In this document: in pieces, positions 21,693 to 32,950 of the stretch
How the letters are laid out: each line of letters starts with the position of its first letter
Position numbering within the stretch: position 1 is the first letter of the stretch
From: Hippopus hippopus
Taxonomy: Eukaryota > Mollusca > Bivalvia > Cardiida > Cardiidae
Reading direction: 5' to 3'
Assembly (NCBI GenBank): GCA_946811185.2
Contig: OX328109.1
Coordinates: forward strand, 13,490,255 to 13,554,254
DNA: 64,000 nucleotides
Position numbers and translations under genes: made by a program
The notes under the pieces: generated by a model
What the model was told of the DNA's origin: nothing
What the model saw: only the letters and a program-made list of their open reading frames with translations
The model's database searches: none

Positions 21693-22120
21693 GTGAATAT
21701 ATTTGCATTTTTTAATCAAATATGGTGGAATAATAAGCAGACCATTGGGTCATTACAATTTGAAATTAGGTCATTTTGTTCTGCAGTAGACAGCTAAAAA
21801 AAATAAAAGAATCACAAAATGAATTAGACTTTCATCTGTAAATACACACAAAAATATTGTTGTAAAAGAGGACATTACTCGCTGTTAACAACCAGTTATC
21901 TACTCAAAGGCTAAAATATTGTATGAAAGAGGTTACGTTTTCGTCCATAGAAAAACAAAAAAGTTTAATCTTAAACAGGGCAAAAGAGAAACTGAAAAGA
22001 AAGAATAGAGCATAATCTACATGTATGTTATCAAATCAAATGTTTTAATCCATAAACTTTGTAATGTAAGTTACACAGAAGTTTCTATTCATTAGTGTTT
22101 TTTTTTTTTAACTAGAAAAT
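21693..22120. other. Unassigned sequence after gene 1
   Basis: AT-rich; partly similar to 49500-49800 after gene 2 (AAGAGG ... GTTTTCGTCCATAGAAA), so the duplication extends past the 3' UTR. No gene seen. Confidence 0.45.
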
Positions 22121-22124
22121 AATA

Positions 22125-22410
22125 ACCATTTTGGACAGCAAAATCTAAGATCAGACTGCAAAGAACATGCAGATCTTAGATCCTCACTGTCAACAACGTG
22201 ATATTAAGTAGGGGATATCAGACGATCGCTTAGAGTGGTTGGTCATGGTTCCAGCCTCTGGCATAATTATTGATACTAAAACTAGAATTAGTGTTGGTAA
22301 CATTAACTCTAGTTTAAATACAATATGTCATGTATTATTGTTCTGTCAGTGACTTACACTTTGACCAACCACAGTTAGACAGATCATCAGACTTGTAAGA
22401 GTGGCCCTAC
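22125..22410. mobile_element. Family D fragment and a second inverted-repeat element
   Basis: 22125-22200 carries ATCTAAGATCAGACTGCA. 22206-22400 has ends GATCGCTTAGAGTGGTTGGTC and TTTGACCAACCACAGTTAG, imperfect inverted copies. Confidence 0.45.
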
Positions 22411-23087
22411 GTTTAACGGAATTAATGAATACACAGAATTACTTCCATTTGGCCTCTATTTAACCTTTAAAAGAAGGAATAACACAATATAAACCAGATC
22501 ATGTTTTAGTATCACGTATCAGGTGAAATAAAGAATTTTTGTGACGGTATACTCAACGGCAGCCAAGGGTAGGCTAAAACTGTAGATTTAAAGCTTAAAT
22601 GGTAAAGTTTATGTGGCTCAACTGTGGTGAGGGTATTTGTCTTTGAAAAGGTATAGAAAACATTGTAGGAAAGGAGAATACATCTTTGAGAATTTTGTAA
22701 GTTTGACGCTAGTGAAGCATTTCATACATGTAGCTAAATTACAAACAAAATCCTTGCCGTTGTAAATCTTGCCATGTAATAGTTTGTGATGGGGGGGGGG
22801 GGGGGGTGTATTGGAAATTTGCAAAGTGTCATAGAGTAGACCCATTTTTGTCTGGCAATGTTTTCCTCATTTCTTTAGATTTTCAAATTTGGTCACTTTT
22901 CATTTGAAGTGAAAACATAATTTATACTGTTTTCATTTTTTTAGGTAATTTTTATATGCATTAACTTGCCATACCATCCATTGATAAAAATGCTGAATTG
23001 TTATTTTTTTTCGTATGACATAGGTCTATTGTCCTTTAACCTTTAAAAATAGTAAACATGTTATACCTGGACAAGAATAAAATATAT
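22411..23087. other. Degraded A fragment and unassigned sequence
   Basis: 22565-22685 is a weak A copy (AACATTGTAGGAAAGGAG). A poly-G run lies at 22791-22806. Nothing else recognised. Confidence 0.45.
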
Positions 23088-23345
23088 GAGCCACACTCTG
23101 GCAAAAGGGGGCTAAATGCCTCTCTGTGATGCATAATACCAAACAGGATATCACATGATTATAGAACCCCTTAAAATCCATTTTGTTTACCAATCGACTT
23201 TCAAATCATGATGTAGACTGGTATTTTGACATGCAGAAAATTTAAAGATAGCAAAAGGTTTTGGCCAATGTCAGCCTGTGCGGACTGCGCAAGCTGGCAT
23301 AGGTCGATACTTTTTGCAGATGCCCTTTTCCCAGATCATGACCCA
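23088..23345. mobile_element. Family B MITE
   Basis: GAGCCACACTCTGGCAAAAG to CCCAGATCATGACCC; inner palindrome present. Confidence 0.75.
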
Positions 23346-23783
23346 TGTGTATAGCTCTACCGTAATGGTAAACACCTGACAAGCAGGTCCAAGAGAACAG
23401 ACAGAGCAGATACCTTTTAAATTACCCATGCATGGATATAACTAAAATCTATGATTTGAAATGTTTGAGTTAGTCATTTCAGCTATGCATGAGCGAATGA
23501 GACTACTGTATAAGTGGAAATTTTTGCGACGTGGAAATTTTGGCGATTTTGCAAATTTGAAATATTCGCAAACTTTTCTGTTTGGTATTTTACTACAAGT
23601 ATACCAACAAATAATGAGTGTCTTGAATTCACAAAACGTCCATAATCAGTAATTTGCAAATTTTTCGACACGCTTATATATACACGTATAGAGTATTACT
23701 TGTTCTTTAGATAAAAAAAAAAGACACATTGTATGTCATATCATGTGCTTTACACCTCTTCACAGTGCACTAGTCAATTTTTT
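23346..23783. other. Unassigned intergenic sequence
   Basis: AT-rich, no features recognised beyond short AT palindromes. Confidence 0.45.
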
Positions 23784-23989
23784 TTAACTCTTTACCAAAC
23801 GATAAAATTTGAGCCTTATCGAAATTTATAGCATTTGTGGACTCAAAAATTTAAATTTTTTTTTGGAAGGGAAGAAAACATTGTGGGAAAGGGAGAAAAT
23901 GCTGGTTACCAGCATTTTCTCCTTTTCTCACAATGTTTTTAAAAGTCCTGAAGGTCATTAAAACTCGGGATTTTGTGGCAAAGAGTTAA
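23784..23989. mobile_element. Family A MITE
   Basis: TTAACTCTTTACCAAACG to TGTGGCAAAGAGTTAA; hairpin centre perfect. Confidence 0.85.
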
Positions 23990-24124
23990 AGTATATATTT
24001 GTGTCTCAATGCCTGTGGTTTACCTCTACTATTCTGTTCTATAAATAGTGTTCATTGTTTATAGATTGTCTCAACCAATCCCGTCACAGATATATATCCT
24101 TTTAGAGCCATGAGCGAAAACAGG

Positions 24125-24345
24125 GACATTTGCGGACCATATAGATGAAGATCAGGATCCCTATTGACCAAAGTAAGGCAATTTATGATTGGCTAAACCA
24201 ACAGGTTGAGCCAATCATGTGTTGTGTTACTTTCAAGTTTAGAAAATTTTGGAGAAGGCCAAGAATGTTCTTAAGAATGGTTGGTGAATACGGGACCAGA
24301 CTGCGTACAACGTGCAATCTGATCTTGGATCTATACTGTCCACTT
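24125..24345. mobile_element. Family G MITE joined to a D fragment
   Basis: ATTGGCTAAACCAACAGG and GGTTGAGCCAATCATG form the central palindrome; right end AAGAATGGTTGGTGAATAC then GGGACCAG. 24310-24345 carries D-type CAATCTGATCTTGGATC. Confidence 0.55.
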
Positions 24346-24571
24346 GTTTAGTCAAGCTTATAAGATAAAAGTATTCGTGAGTTTTTGTGGTTTGTATTTT
24401 CAACCGTTAGAAACAGATCGGGTTTATATATTTGATACTGAAAAGTTAAATACTGCTTTGATGTAATTTTCACCTCATTATTATGGTATTATTATACATG
24501 TAAACTTTGAAATTTTATATTATTTTGTAAGTTTGTAACTTTTTTGTAAGTTGTTGTATTTTATTGTATAC

Positions 24572-24874
24572 GAGCCATGCTCTGGCAAAAGGGGGCCTAA
24601 TGCGTCTTCGTGATGCATGATACAAAGCAAGTTATCACATAATCATAGGTCAAAACAATCCATTTTCTCTAAAAACTGACAGAATCAGTAAACTGGTCCC
24701 TGGACATGCAGACAATTAACCAAAAAGTTTCAACCCATGTCAGCCTGCTAAAATAAAAATTGACTGATAGCAAAAAGTTTCGGTCCAGGTCAGCCTGCGC
24801 GGACTGCGCAGGCTGACCTGGGTCGATACTTTTTTGCAAATGCATTAAGCCCCCTTTTCACAGAGCAAGGCTCA
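24572..24874. mobile_element. Family B MITE with internal duplication
   Basis: Full ends GAGCCATGCTCTGGC and CACAGAGCAAGGCTC. The segment AAAAAGTTTC ... GTCAGCCTGC occurs twice (24726 and 24774), so the element is 40-50 nt longer than usual. Confidence 0.75.
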
Positions 24875-25045
24875 TTTATATTATGTCCTTTGTACTTTGT
24901 TACAAAATAACTTTGAATTAAGAGGGGGGGAAAGGTTGCAAAATAACGTTGTTCGATTATACAAAATACCTTTTTGACGGTATTTACTTTGTATCAAGAA
25001 AACAAGTGCCCTTAAGTATGCGTACTGGAGTTGTGGTGTGTTTTT

Positions 25046-25515
25046 TAGCTCACCTGAGCGAGATGTGCTCAAGATGAACTGTTGTGATCGAGCTGTGTCT
25101 GTCGTCCGTTGTGCGTTATCCATAGTGCGTCGTCCGCAGCGCGTCGTCCGTCGTGCGGTCGTCAACTTTTACCTTGTGTGCACTCTGGAGGCTACAAATT
25201 CAGTCAGAAACTCATCAAACTTGGTCAGAATGTATGTATTGATAATAGATCTCGCACAAGTTTGGAATAAGGCCATGTCGGATCAAAAAGTAGGTCACCA
25301 AGCCAAATCTCGGAAAAACCTTGTGTGCACTCTAGAGGCCACATTTTCAGCTTGGTACTCTTGAAACTTGGTCAGAATCTTTGTCCTGATGATATCTTGG
25401 ACAAGTTCAAAATTGGTTCATGTCGGGTCAAAAAGTAGGTCACTGGGCCACATCTCGGAAAAACCTTGTGTGGACTCTAGAGGTCACATTTTCAGCCTGA
25501 TACTCATGAAACTTG
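25046..25515 (+). repeat. TTAGCTCACCTGAGC tandem element
   Basis: Starts TTTTAGCTCACCTGAGCGAG with a GTCGTCCGTTGTGCG lead, followed by about 2.5 units of about 130 bp (CCTTGTGTGCACTCTGGAGG, AAACTTGGTCAGAATG, GTCGG(A/G)TCAAAAAGTAGG). This start motif is widespread in mollusc genomes as I know them. Confidence 0.65.
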
Positions 25516-25865
25516 CCTTGCACAACATTCTTTCCACACCACTGGCTGCTATATCATATAAACATAGAAGTAGCTATCTTCAGCACCAACTAAATTGTAA
25601 ACGTGTAAGAAAAAAATCTTACGTCATTCAGGTTGTTTAATGAACTCAAATATTCACACAGGGGAATCTTTGAGTAGAGTCGTACCAGTGTGAAGCAAAC
25701 GCCTGGTGGAGAATAAAAGATATCCTTTCTTTTGACAGGTGGTCGCTTATTACAGGTACATGTCAACATATTTGCCTCCTCTAGGAACAAAGTTAGTTTG
25801 CTTCATGCAGGTTGCTCGCATAATAGAGGTGGCCATTGAAATAGGATTTAATGTACAATGTATAT
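25516..25865. other. SINE fragment and unassigned repeat
   Basis: 25516-25590 has a SINE-body word (CACTGGCTGC). 25735-25815 is similar to 51930-52015 (CAGGTACATGTCAACATATT). Confidence 0.4.
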
Positions 25866-26120
25866 GAGCCATGCTCTGGCAAAAGGGGGCTTAATGCATC
25901 TCCGTGATGCACGATACTAAACGATTCATCACATAATTATCGATTCATAAAATCCATTCGGTTCAACCACCGACTGGATCATGAGGTATACTGGTCCTTG
26001 GACATACGAAAAATTGACCAATGGCGAAAAGTTTCGGCCCAGGTCAGCCTGTGCAGGCTGACCTGGGTCGATACTTTTCGCAGATGCATTAAGCCCCCTG
26101 TTTGGCACCGAGCATGGCTC
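25866..26120. mobile_element. Family B MITE, centre partly deleted
   Basis: GAGCCATGCTCTGGC to ACCGAGCATGGCTC; the inner palindrome is shortened to GTCAGCCTGTGCAGGCTGAC, with the spacer arm lost. Confidence 0.75.
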
Positions 26121-26194
26121 GTAAACAGTTTTGTCAAACATAGAAATCACTTTTTAAGGTTAAAACAATGTTAGTATATGTCCGAAATATATCT

Positions 26195-26449
26195 GAGCCA
26201 TGCTCTTTGAAAAGGGGGCTTAATGCATCTCCGTAATGTATTACATCAAACAATACATTACATGATAAGGGATCCATAACATGCATTTAGTCTTACAATT
26301 GACTGGATATTGAGGTAAACTGGTTCTTTGACATGCAAAAAATTTACAAATAGCAAAAAGTTTCGACCAATGTCAGCCTGCACGGACTACGCAGGCTGAC
26401 AAGAGTCGATACTTTTTGCAGATGCATTAAGTCCCTTTTTCACAGAGCT
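26195..26449. mobile_element. Family B MITE
   Basis: GAGCCATGCTCTTTG to CACAGAGCTTT; the right end runs into a T run. Confidence 0.7.
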
Positions 26450-26610
26450 TTTTTTTTTCAAGTCAAAACTGAATTATTTATGAGAGACTATTACGTCAGT
26501 AAAACGCCATCACAATGGAATTAACTCTATACGCAATGGTTCCGTGTTTCAACAACCTTTAGGAAAAGGCATTGGTTAACACCGTGGAAAAAAGAGAAAA
26601 TGCCAAGTGA

Positions 26611-26800
26611 AATTAACCCTTTACTTAACAGTGCTCAGCTTTGACGCAAAAGGCTTTGGATAGTATTGTGGGAAAAAAATAATGGTAACCAGATTTTTCT
26701 CCTTTTCTCACAATGTTTTTGCCCTTCAACAACAACAACAAAAAATTTCGTTCTAGCCACATTAACTTTGTGGTTTGCAAATGAAGAGTTCAGAGCTAAC
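26611..26800. mobile_element. Family A MITE, right end lost
   Basis: TTAACCCTTTACTTAACAG then GTATTGTGGGAAAA and TTCTCACAATGTTTTTGCCC. Confidence 0.6.
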
Positions 26801-27214
26801 TCACTATCACACAGACGAGTTCAAGACATAACACAAAATGGAACACGTGGAAGGCCCACTTGTAAAGAGTAATCAAAATACCAAACATGGTGATATGATC
26901 AGTAATTAAAGATAATGCACATTCTGTATCAGTAAGATTGGATTTTAAAGGATAGATGAGACGGCAATCTTGCCGCCAGAGGGAGCCTATTAAAGCAGCG
27001 CATCGACATTTCTGCGAACCAATATTGAAACAAGATTACGTAATCACTGTTTTAAAAGCTTTAAAAAAAACTTTGAGGTGAATATAAAAAAAAAGAAAAC
27101 ATTACAGAAAGAGAAGCAAGCAGCTGCTCCTTAGTAGCCTATAAAAATTGTTTTTTTTTTCCCACTGTTTAATAGATGTTATTTTTCATTTCGTTGGTTC
27201 AAAGTATTTCCTGA
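26801..27214. other. Unassigned intergenic sequence
   Basis: AT-rich; no gene or repeat family recognised. Confidence 0.45.
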
Positions 27215-27380
27215 TGTAAAAAAAAAGTGGCTCATATGATACAATTTGCCTCTGAAATGGTAAATTCAAATATTGAGGGGAAGAAGAGAGAATGCTGGTT
27301 ACCAGCACTCTCTCTTTCTCCTACAGTGTTTTCAACAGCTCTTTTCTTCAGGGTCGTTAAAACGGGGGAATTTCATTTGC
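27215..27380. mobile_element. Family A MITE, degraded
   Basis: Hairpin GAATGCTGGTTACCAGCAC with flanks AAGTGGCTCATATGATAC and CAGGGTCGTTAAAAC. Confidence 0.55.
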
Positions 27381-27517
27381 AGGGAAAAAACGAAAAATAA
27401 ATTGCATATCAAAAGCAGAAAAAACCTACCCTTTAATAAGCGCACATAAGTTTAACAGTTCAGTGGATCTATTTTCAAAAGTGCAATATCGAAAATCAAC
27501 AACCGACAAGTCCGTTG

Positions 27518-27790
27518 TCTGCGCATGTCATATTCTCCGAAGATTCGACATGTCTGCTATGACGCATCACCCATCTCATACAGGAGAAAAGTAGGGCTTA
27601 TACCGAGGCTATTACTAAGCCTGTAGGGGCTGTTTTGATAAATGGCCGGTGGATAGGTTACATGCTAGCTGATCATAGCTGAATGAATCGCACGAGGTAG
27701 CGTTTTATTGAGTAAATGTTTATTTATAAATTCAAAGTAACGGTTGTCGTTTTGAAAAGTAGTCCGGTTCTGTACCCAGAATGCCTAAAT
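27518..27790. repeat. Dispersed repeat, uninterrupted copy
   Basis: Counterpart of 5390-6620 without the 5868-6540 insert (TGTCTGCGCATGTCATATTC ... TACCCAGAATGC). Confidence 0.5.
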
Positions 27791-27995
27791 AAGATAGATG
27801 TGTATTTGAAGAATGCCATCTAGCGGAAGATGATGCTGACAAATCAAAAAATCTTATCCAAGGAATAGTAGTATTTTCATGTACTAAGAACTTGGAGTGC
27901 CTTTGTTCTGAAACAGATCTTTTTATTGATGAAAGATTCGAAAGCTGTCCAAAGTTCTTTCACCAGTTGTGCAAGCACTGTACCAGTTGCCATGT

Positions 27996-28255
27996 GGCTG
28001 CAACACGCGAAAAGGGGCATATGGACATTTGAGTAAAGTGTCGTCTCGGATCAGCCTGCGCAGTCCTGGCAGGCTAATCCGAAAGGACACTTTCCGTTTT
28101 TGTGAATTTTTTTGTTTTGCGCAAGTCTTCTGTATCACAAAATCTAGTGTAGTCGTAAAGTGCCGTCTCGGATTAGCCTGCGCGGACTACGCAGGCTGAT
28201 CCGAGACGACACTTTACGCAAATGTCCAAAAGTCCCTTATTGCGTGTCGCGAGCC
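27996..28255. mobile_element. Family C MITE
   Basis: GGCTGCAACACGCGAAAAGG to TTGCGTGTCGCGAGCC, with two GTGTCGTCTCGGATCAGCC-type palindromic blocks separated by about 60 nt. Confidence 0.75.
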
Positions 28256-28548
28256 ATTATTATTATACGATCCCTGATGTAATCTGGGATGAATGTTAAA
28301 CACTGAAAGGCTGAAGGAAAAGGTACATTTGTAAATTCATGTATCCGAAATTTCCGCGAACGATAAATAAATGATTTCCGAAAATGAAAACTATTTCGTT
28401 TCGTTTTCCGCGAATGAAAGGGGGAGGGGGGGGGGGGGGGAGACGCAAAAGATATGCTGTTTTCGGCTGCAAATGAAAATCTCCGGTTAAAACATTTAAA
28501 AAATGTAAATGCACGTCACGGGCTGGTGAGCTTCAACTGATAAAGTAT
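28256..28548. other. Unassigned sequence with poly-G run
   Basis: Inverted-like CGAATGAAA/TTTCCGCGAA words and a G run at about 28421-28440. Confidence 0.45.
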
Positions 28549-28776
28549 CAACCCTTTACCCAACAGTCCCGTATTAAACCGGCCCTAGGCGAAAAGGCTT
28601 TGGAAAACAATGTGGGAAAAGGAGAAAATGCTGGTGACCAGCATTTTCTCCTTTTCCCACAATGTTTTCTAACGTTATCAGAACAAATCCAATAATTTTA
28701 ATCACATTTAATTTATCGTCTGCAATCGGTTTGAATTTGGACAAGTTTAAACGTTTGTCGTTTGGTAAAGAGTTAA
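28549..28776. mobile_element. Family A MITE, intact
   Basis: CAACCCTTTACCCAACAG to TTTGGTAAAGAGTTAA with a perfect hairpin. Confidence 0.8.
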
Positions 28777-28907
28777 ATACGACAAAGTATTTTGAATTTA
28801 CTATTTATAGAAAATTTTGAGAACAACAACCAATAAAATGGCGTATAAAAAGGTTAAGGTCGAATGATAAAGAGACGACTTTTTTTGCTACCGGTATTTA
28901 TCTCTTT

Positions 28908-29124
28908 CCAATACGCCAATATTTTAGACGGCTCCAATGTGAATGCACGTGCAGACAACAACATTTATATGGCACAAACGATGGGTTTGTATCAGATAGT
29001 CTAGTAAACATTATGGGAGAAGGAGAAAATGCTGGTTACCAGCATTTTCTCCTTTTCCCACAATGTTTTCAAAAGGTCTACTTCTCAGGGTCTATAAAAC
29101 TTGAGATTATGTGGTAAAGGATTA
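28908..29124. mobile_element. Family A MITE
   Basis: Left TIR degraded (ACGCCAATATTTTAGACGG), right end ATGTGGTAAAGGATTAA. Confidence 0.75.
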
Positions 29125-29404
29125 AAACATTATGACAAAAGGAGATATTGCTTGTAAAGGCAGTCATTTAACTTGGACTCATGCATCATTTTTTTATTCA
29201 TATTGACCATTACCTAAAAGAAAATTTCAAGATCGTTTATTTATAACCATTTGGCTGCTAAGCGCGACAGTTCTCGTTATCAATCAAAGCGTTAATAATT
29301 CACTGTTTTTTGATACAAACAAAAATGACCTATTATGCCATTTTTGTTGTTGTTGTTGTTTGGACCATACCACAGTTTTTTAAAACGTCATTATTTTCAC
29401 TATC

Positions 29405-29746
29405 TTTTCACCAAGTGAACACGATTTATTGATAAAAACCAAAATTGCTCGGATTATCTCGTTGCAGTAAAATAATTTCTGTAATTTCTGACTGACTCTT
29501 TAAACCAAAGACAACAGATATTCTGATCCGTGTGTTGTCGGGTGAAAGAAATATACATCCGAAGGCCGCATTACGCCGCCTTGTAAATGCAGATATAGTG
29601 CTTACTCGTGATCACCAAGACGATAGTTTCAGCTGTACTCGCCTAAAAGCTTCTGGCAAATCTACTTTCGGTTTCGCGATGTTATCATATAAATTCCCAG
29701 TAGACGATTTGTGACTAGTTTAACACGGATGCACAGAGGATTCTCT
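29405..29746 (+). promoter_or_regulatory. Putative promoter and noncoding first exon of gene 2
   Basis: Similar over its length to 10590-10912. It ends in TTCTCT followed by a perfect donor GTAAGTAAAG at 29747. A small ATG frame (29679-29714, 12 codons including the stop) lies in the presumed 5' UTR. If used, splicing would join it to 36400, an intron of about 6.65 kb filled with array units and mobile elements. Confidence 0.48.
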
Positions 29747-30240
29747 GTAAGTAAAGCCCTTTTTACAATCTCAAAATATATCCGCCTTAAAGATTTAAAC
29801 AACTGTTCATCTCTCCATTTTTTATATTGAAGCATCATGTATCTTACGGGCTAGGGATATGTTAATTTGTCTCTCTCTCTTGTATGGATCTTTATGACTG
29901 TGTTTCCAATGTTGTACGTAGCTGTCACTGATCTTCCCTGTAGTCCGTCCTAGCCCTATCTCTTAATCTCTCGTTCTGTGTCTCACTCTGCCTCGCTTAC
30001 TTTCTGTCTGTCCGTCTGCCTCCTTTTGTCTCTATATTCTGGTAAATCTACTTTCGGTTTTGTGGTGTTAAAATTTCCAGTAGATGATTTGTGACTAGTT
30101 TAACACGGTTGCACAGAGGATTTTCTGTAAGTAAAGTCCTTTTAACAATGCTAAAAACGGCCTTGAAGATTTAACAACTGTTCATCTTTCCATTTTTATA
30201 TTGATTTAAACAACTGTTCATCTTTCCATTTTTAGACTAC
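29747..30240 (+). repeat. First-exon array of gene 2, proximal part (second unit with donor)
   Basis: A second copy of the first-exon unit ends at 30126 with the donor GTAAGTAAAG, so it could be an alternative first exon. Between the two units is a CT-rich tract with TCTTAATCTCTCGTTCTG and CTGTCTGTC words. After 30240 the array is interrupted for about 4.4 kb by other repeats. Confidence 0.5.
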
Positions 30241-30675
30241 CGAAGCTAGTCTATAGGCATCCAGATTGAGCCAGACTCGATGTAAACAAAAAACCCCACA
30301 GTTGCCAAATACTGCCTCACAGAAAAATAACTCCTTACTGTTAGGAATCTTAATTCTGTCATATATGACAATTTTGACAAAAAGCACAGACCCTCTACCA
30401 TCTCAATTTGAACATATCTACTTAAAAATAAATAGACTGTACAAGATGTCATTGATAAGGTGCATGATGTTTGCTTATATGTAAATTAAGTGACCTATGC
30501 AAATCAGGCTCATATCACTGATTCATACACAGCAGTGCTTAAAAGTATGAATGGATCTAAAAATAGATACCACCAGGTAACTTGTAGCGACAGTGAACCC
30601 TTTTCCTTCCTTCAGTCATTCATTATTTAGATCATTGTGAACGTAGAACTGAAATGTTATTTTACGCCTTGTATA
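30241..30675. other. Unassigned sequence inside gene 2 first intron
   Basis: Part of the 4.4 kb stretch that splits the first-exon array. No gene or family recognised. Confidence 0.4.
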
Positions 30676-30904
30676 TTAACCCTTTAACACACAATCCCGA
30701 GTTTTCATGAAAGTGGGGAAGAAGCCCTTTGAAAACAACGCAGGAAAAGGAGAAAATACTGGTTACCAGCATTTTCTCCTTTTCTCATATTGTTTTCAGC
30801 CCCTTTAGAATATGCTTTCATCAATTGAGCGACATTTAACTTTATGGTCTGGAACAGCTTTTAATGTGAAGGGGTGTAAAATGTTTCGTTTTGTAAAGAG
30901 TTAA
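30676..30904. mobile_element. Family A MITE
   Basis: TTAACCCTTTAACACACAAT to TTTTGTAAAGAGTTAA. Confidence 0.8.
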
Positions 30905-30994
30905 ATAGATAACTATTGCATCTTGTGCTTTTGATTAACTATATAATCCAATTTAATCCTTAACCTGCTTAAAAAAAAAGTTAAATAAAACTTT

Positions 30995-31150
30995 CAGGCT
31001 GATGGTAAAAACCTGAATATTGCTATTTCAAAGTTGTATTTTTGAGAAAAATATCCCCTTATCGGATAGTACAGATCAAAGATCAGACTGTACAGTCTAT
31101 GCAGTCTGATCTTGATCTACATTGTCTGTCTGTCCGTTCGTCTGTCCGGA
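30995..31150. mobile_element. Family D fragment
   Basis: CTTTCAGGCTGATGGTAAAAACC then AGATCAGACTGTACAGTC ... CAGTCTGATCTTGATC, in the orientation opposite to 49922. A TCTGTCTGTCCGT run follows. Confidence 0.55.
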
Positions 31151-31549
31151 CAGACATCTTTTAAAATCCTAGATGAAAATTGATGGAACTTCATACAAGT
31201 ATTCCTTACGATAGTCCACTGATAAGGCCTAAAAAAAAAAATAGTTTGTTTAGGGTAACGTCTCCAAAAATGTTAGGTAGGGTAGGGACGAATTTTTTTT
31301 TTTTTTTTAACTCCCCCCCCCCCCAAAAAAAAAAAACATTTTGAAATGGTGGTATTTGCTTTCGAAAATGGAAAAAAAAAAAAAGAGAAAATGGTGGCTA
31401 CCAGCTCTGAGTCCCTTTTCTCATTATGTGTTCAAAAGACCTCTAGTCTGTCACTAACTTTCTGATTGTGCGGTAAATGGTCAAATTCTATCTAAACTAT
31501 ACTTCTATATTTGCATCTTTTTTCCCCACTGAATGCTGTCCACTTTTGT

Positions 31550-31785
31550 TTAACTCTTTTCTGAATTGAAATTTTTTAGACTTGTCCAAATTAAAAGTAT
31601 TTGCTGACAACAAAACAAATGTAACTCACAAATTGAAATTTGTTTTGGGAAGGGTAGAAAACATGGGAAACAAAGAAAATATGGGTTTATAGCATTTTCT
31701 CCTTTTCCCTCAATTTTCCCACAATGTTTTCAAAAGTTTTTTTTAAGGATTGTTAAAACTGTGGATTGTGTGGTAAAGAGCTAAA
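31550..31785. mobile_element. Family A MITE
   Basis: TTAACTCTTTTCTGAATTG to GTGTGGTAAAGAGCTAA; right arm contains a small duplication (TTTTCCCTCAATTTTCCC). Confidence 0.7.
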
Positions 31786-32049
31786 ACAGCTGAAAAAGTG
31801 AAAAACATTTATTTGCAAGTTTCTAAATAAACTGAATAAATACTAGAATGTTTCGTTTGTTTTTATGTTTAATACTCTCCCCCTCCAGAACACTTTAGAG
31901 GACTATATATATTATACTGATTTAAAAGTAAACATTTTATCTGTAGAAAAGTTGGGTTTACAAAGGTTATGCATATTGTTTTTTATCTAGAACACACATT
32001 CTTGACACAACTTTGAAATTACAAGTATCCACTTTTGTTGTCCTTCAGA

Positions 32050-32950
32050 GTTATAACGTGAAACAAGAGTGTCGTCATCACAATATACGCCGCCACATGG
32101 CTGCTATTTCAAGCAGCTAGCTTTAGAGACTAAAGTGTTGGAATTTCTAGTACCTACCTGGGTAGCTCAATAGATATATTGTGTTACTTGTGATCTAAAA
32201 GTTTTACGCATGGACTGATGGATGGACAGACGGACGCACAACGGACTCATTGGTCATTGGCTTTGATTAAGCAATAAAAATATGAAGTTTCATGAAATTA
32301 TGTCCATTAGTTGGAGATACATTGATGAAAAAAAATTTTTTCCCATGACACAGCAATAAATTCCAAAACCCTGACAATATGGTCTAGGTCACATGATCTG
32401 TGAAAATTTCATCCAAATCCGTTGAGATATGTCAAGTAATTAAAGAGATATTGGTGAAAAATGAAATATAACATGAAGCCCCCTTTTTCCATGATGCAAC
32501 TATAAATCGCAAAACCTTGACAATCTGCACTAGGTCACATGATGAGAAACATTCTATGAACATTTTATCCAAATCCGTCAAGAAATGTGGGAGGAGTTGC
32601 GTTCACAAGAAACAGACTTTTGTAAGGATGGACGCAGTTTAAATTTGACATGAAGCCCCCTTTTTCCATGACACAGTAATAAATTCCAAAACCCTGACAA
32701 TATGCGCTAGGTCACATGATCTGAGAAAATTTCATCCAAATCCGTTGAGATATGTCCAGTATTAATTAAAGAGATATTGGTGAAAAATGAAATACAACAT
32801 GAAGCCCCCTTTTTCCATGATGCAGCTATGAATTGCAAAACCTTGACAATATGCGCTAGGTCACATGATGAGAAACAACCTGTGAAAATTTGACCCAAAT
32901 CCGTCAAGAAATGTGGGAGAAGTGCTGCTGCTCCTCAATTTTATATAGAT
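32050..32950 (+). repeat. Tandem element with about 145-180 bp units x 4
   Basis: CAAGAGTGTCGTCATCAC start, GGATGGACAGACGGACG lead, then units with CATGAAGCCCCCTTTTTCC, AAACC(C/T)TGACAATATG and CTAGGTCACATGAT near 32369, 32513, 32692 and 32841. Noncoding; the same build as 2520-3450. Confidence 0.65.

Noticed and set aside
29532..29714. Alternative coding first exon in gene 2
   Set aside because: The frame has no ATG at its start, ends before the donor and is not conserved in the gene 1 counterpart.
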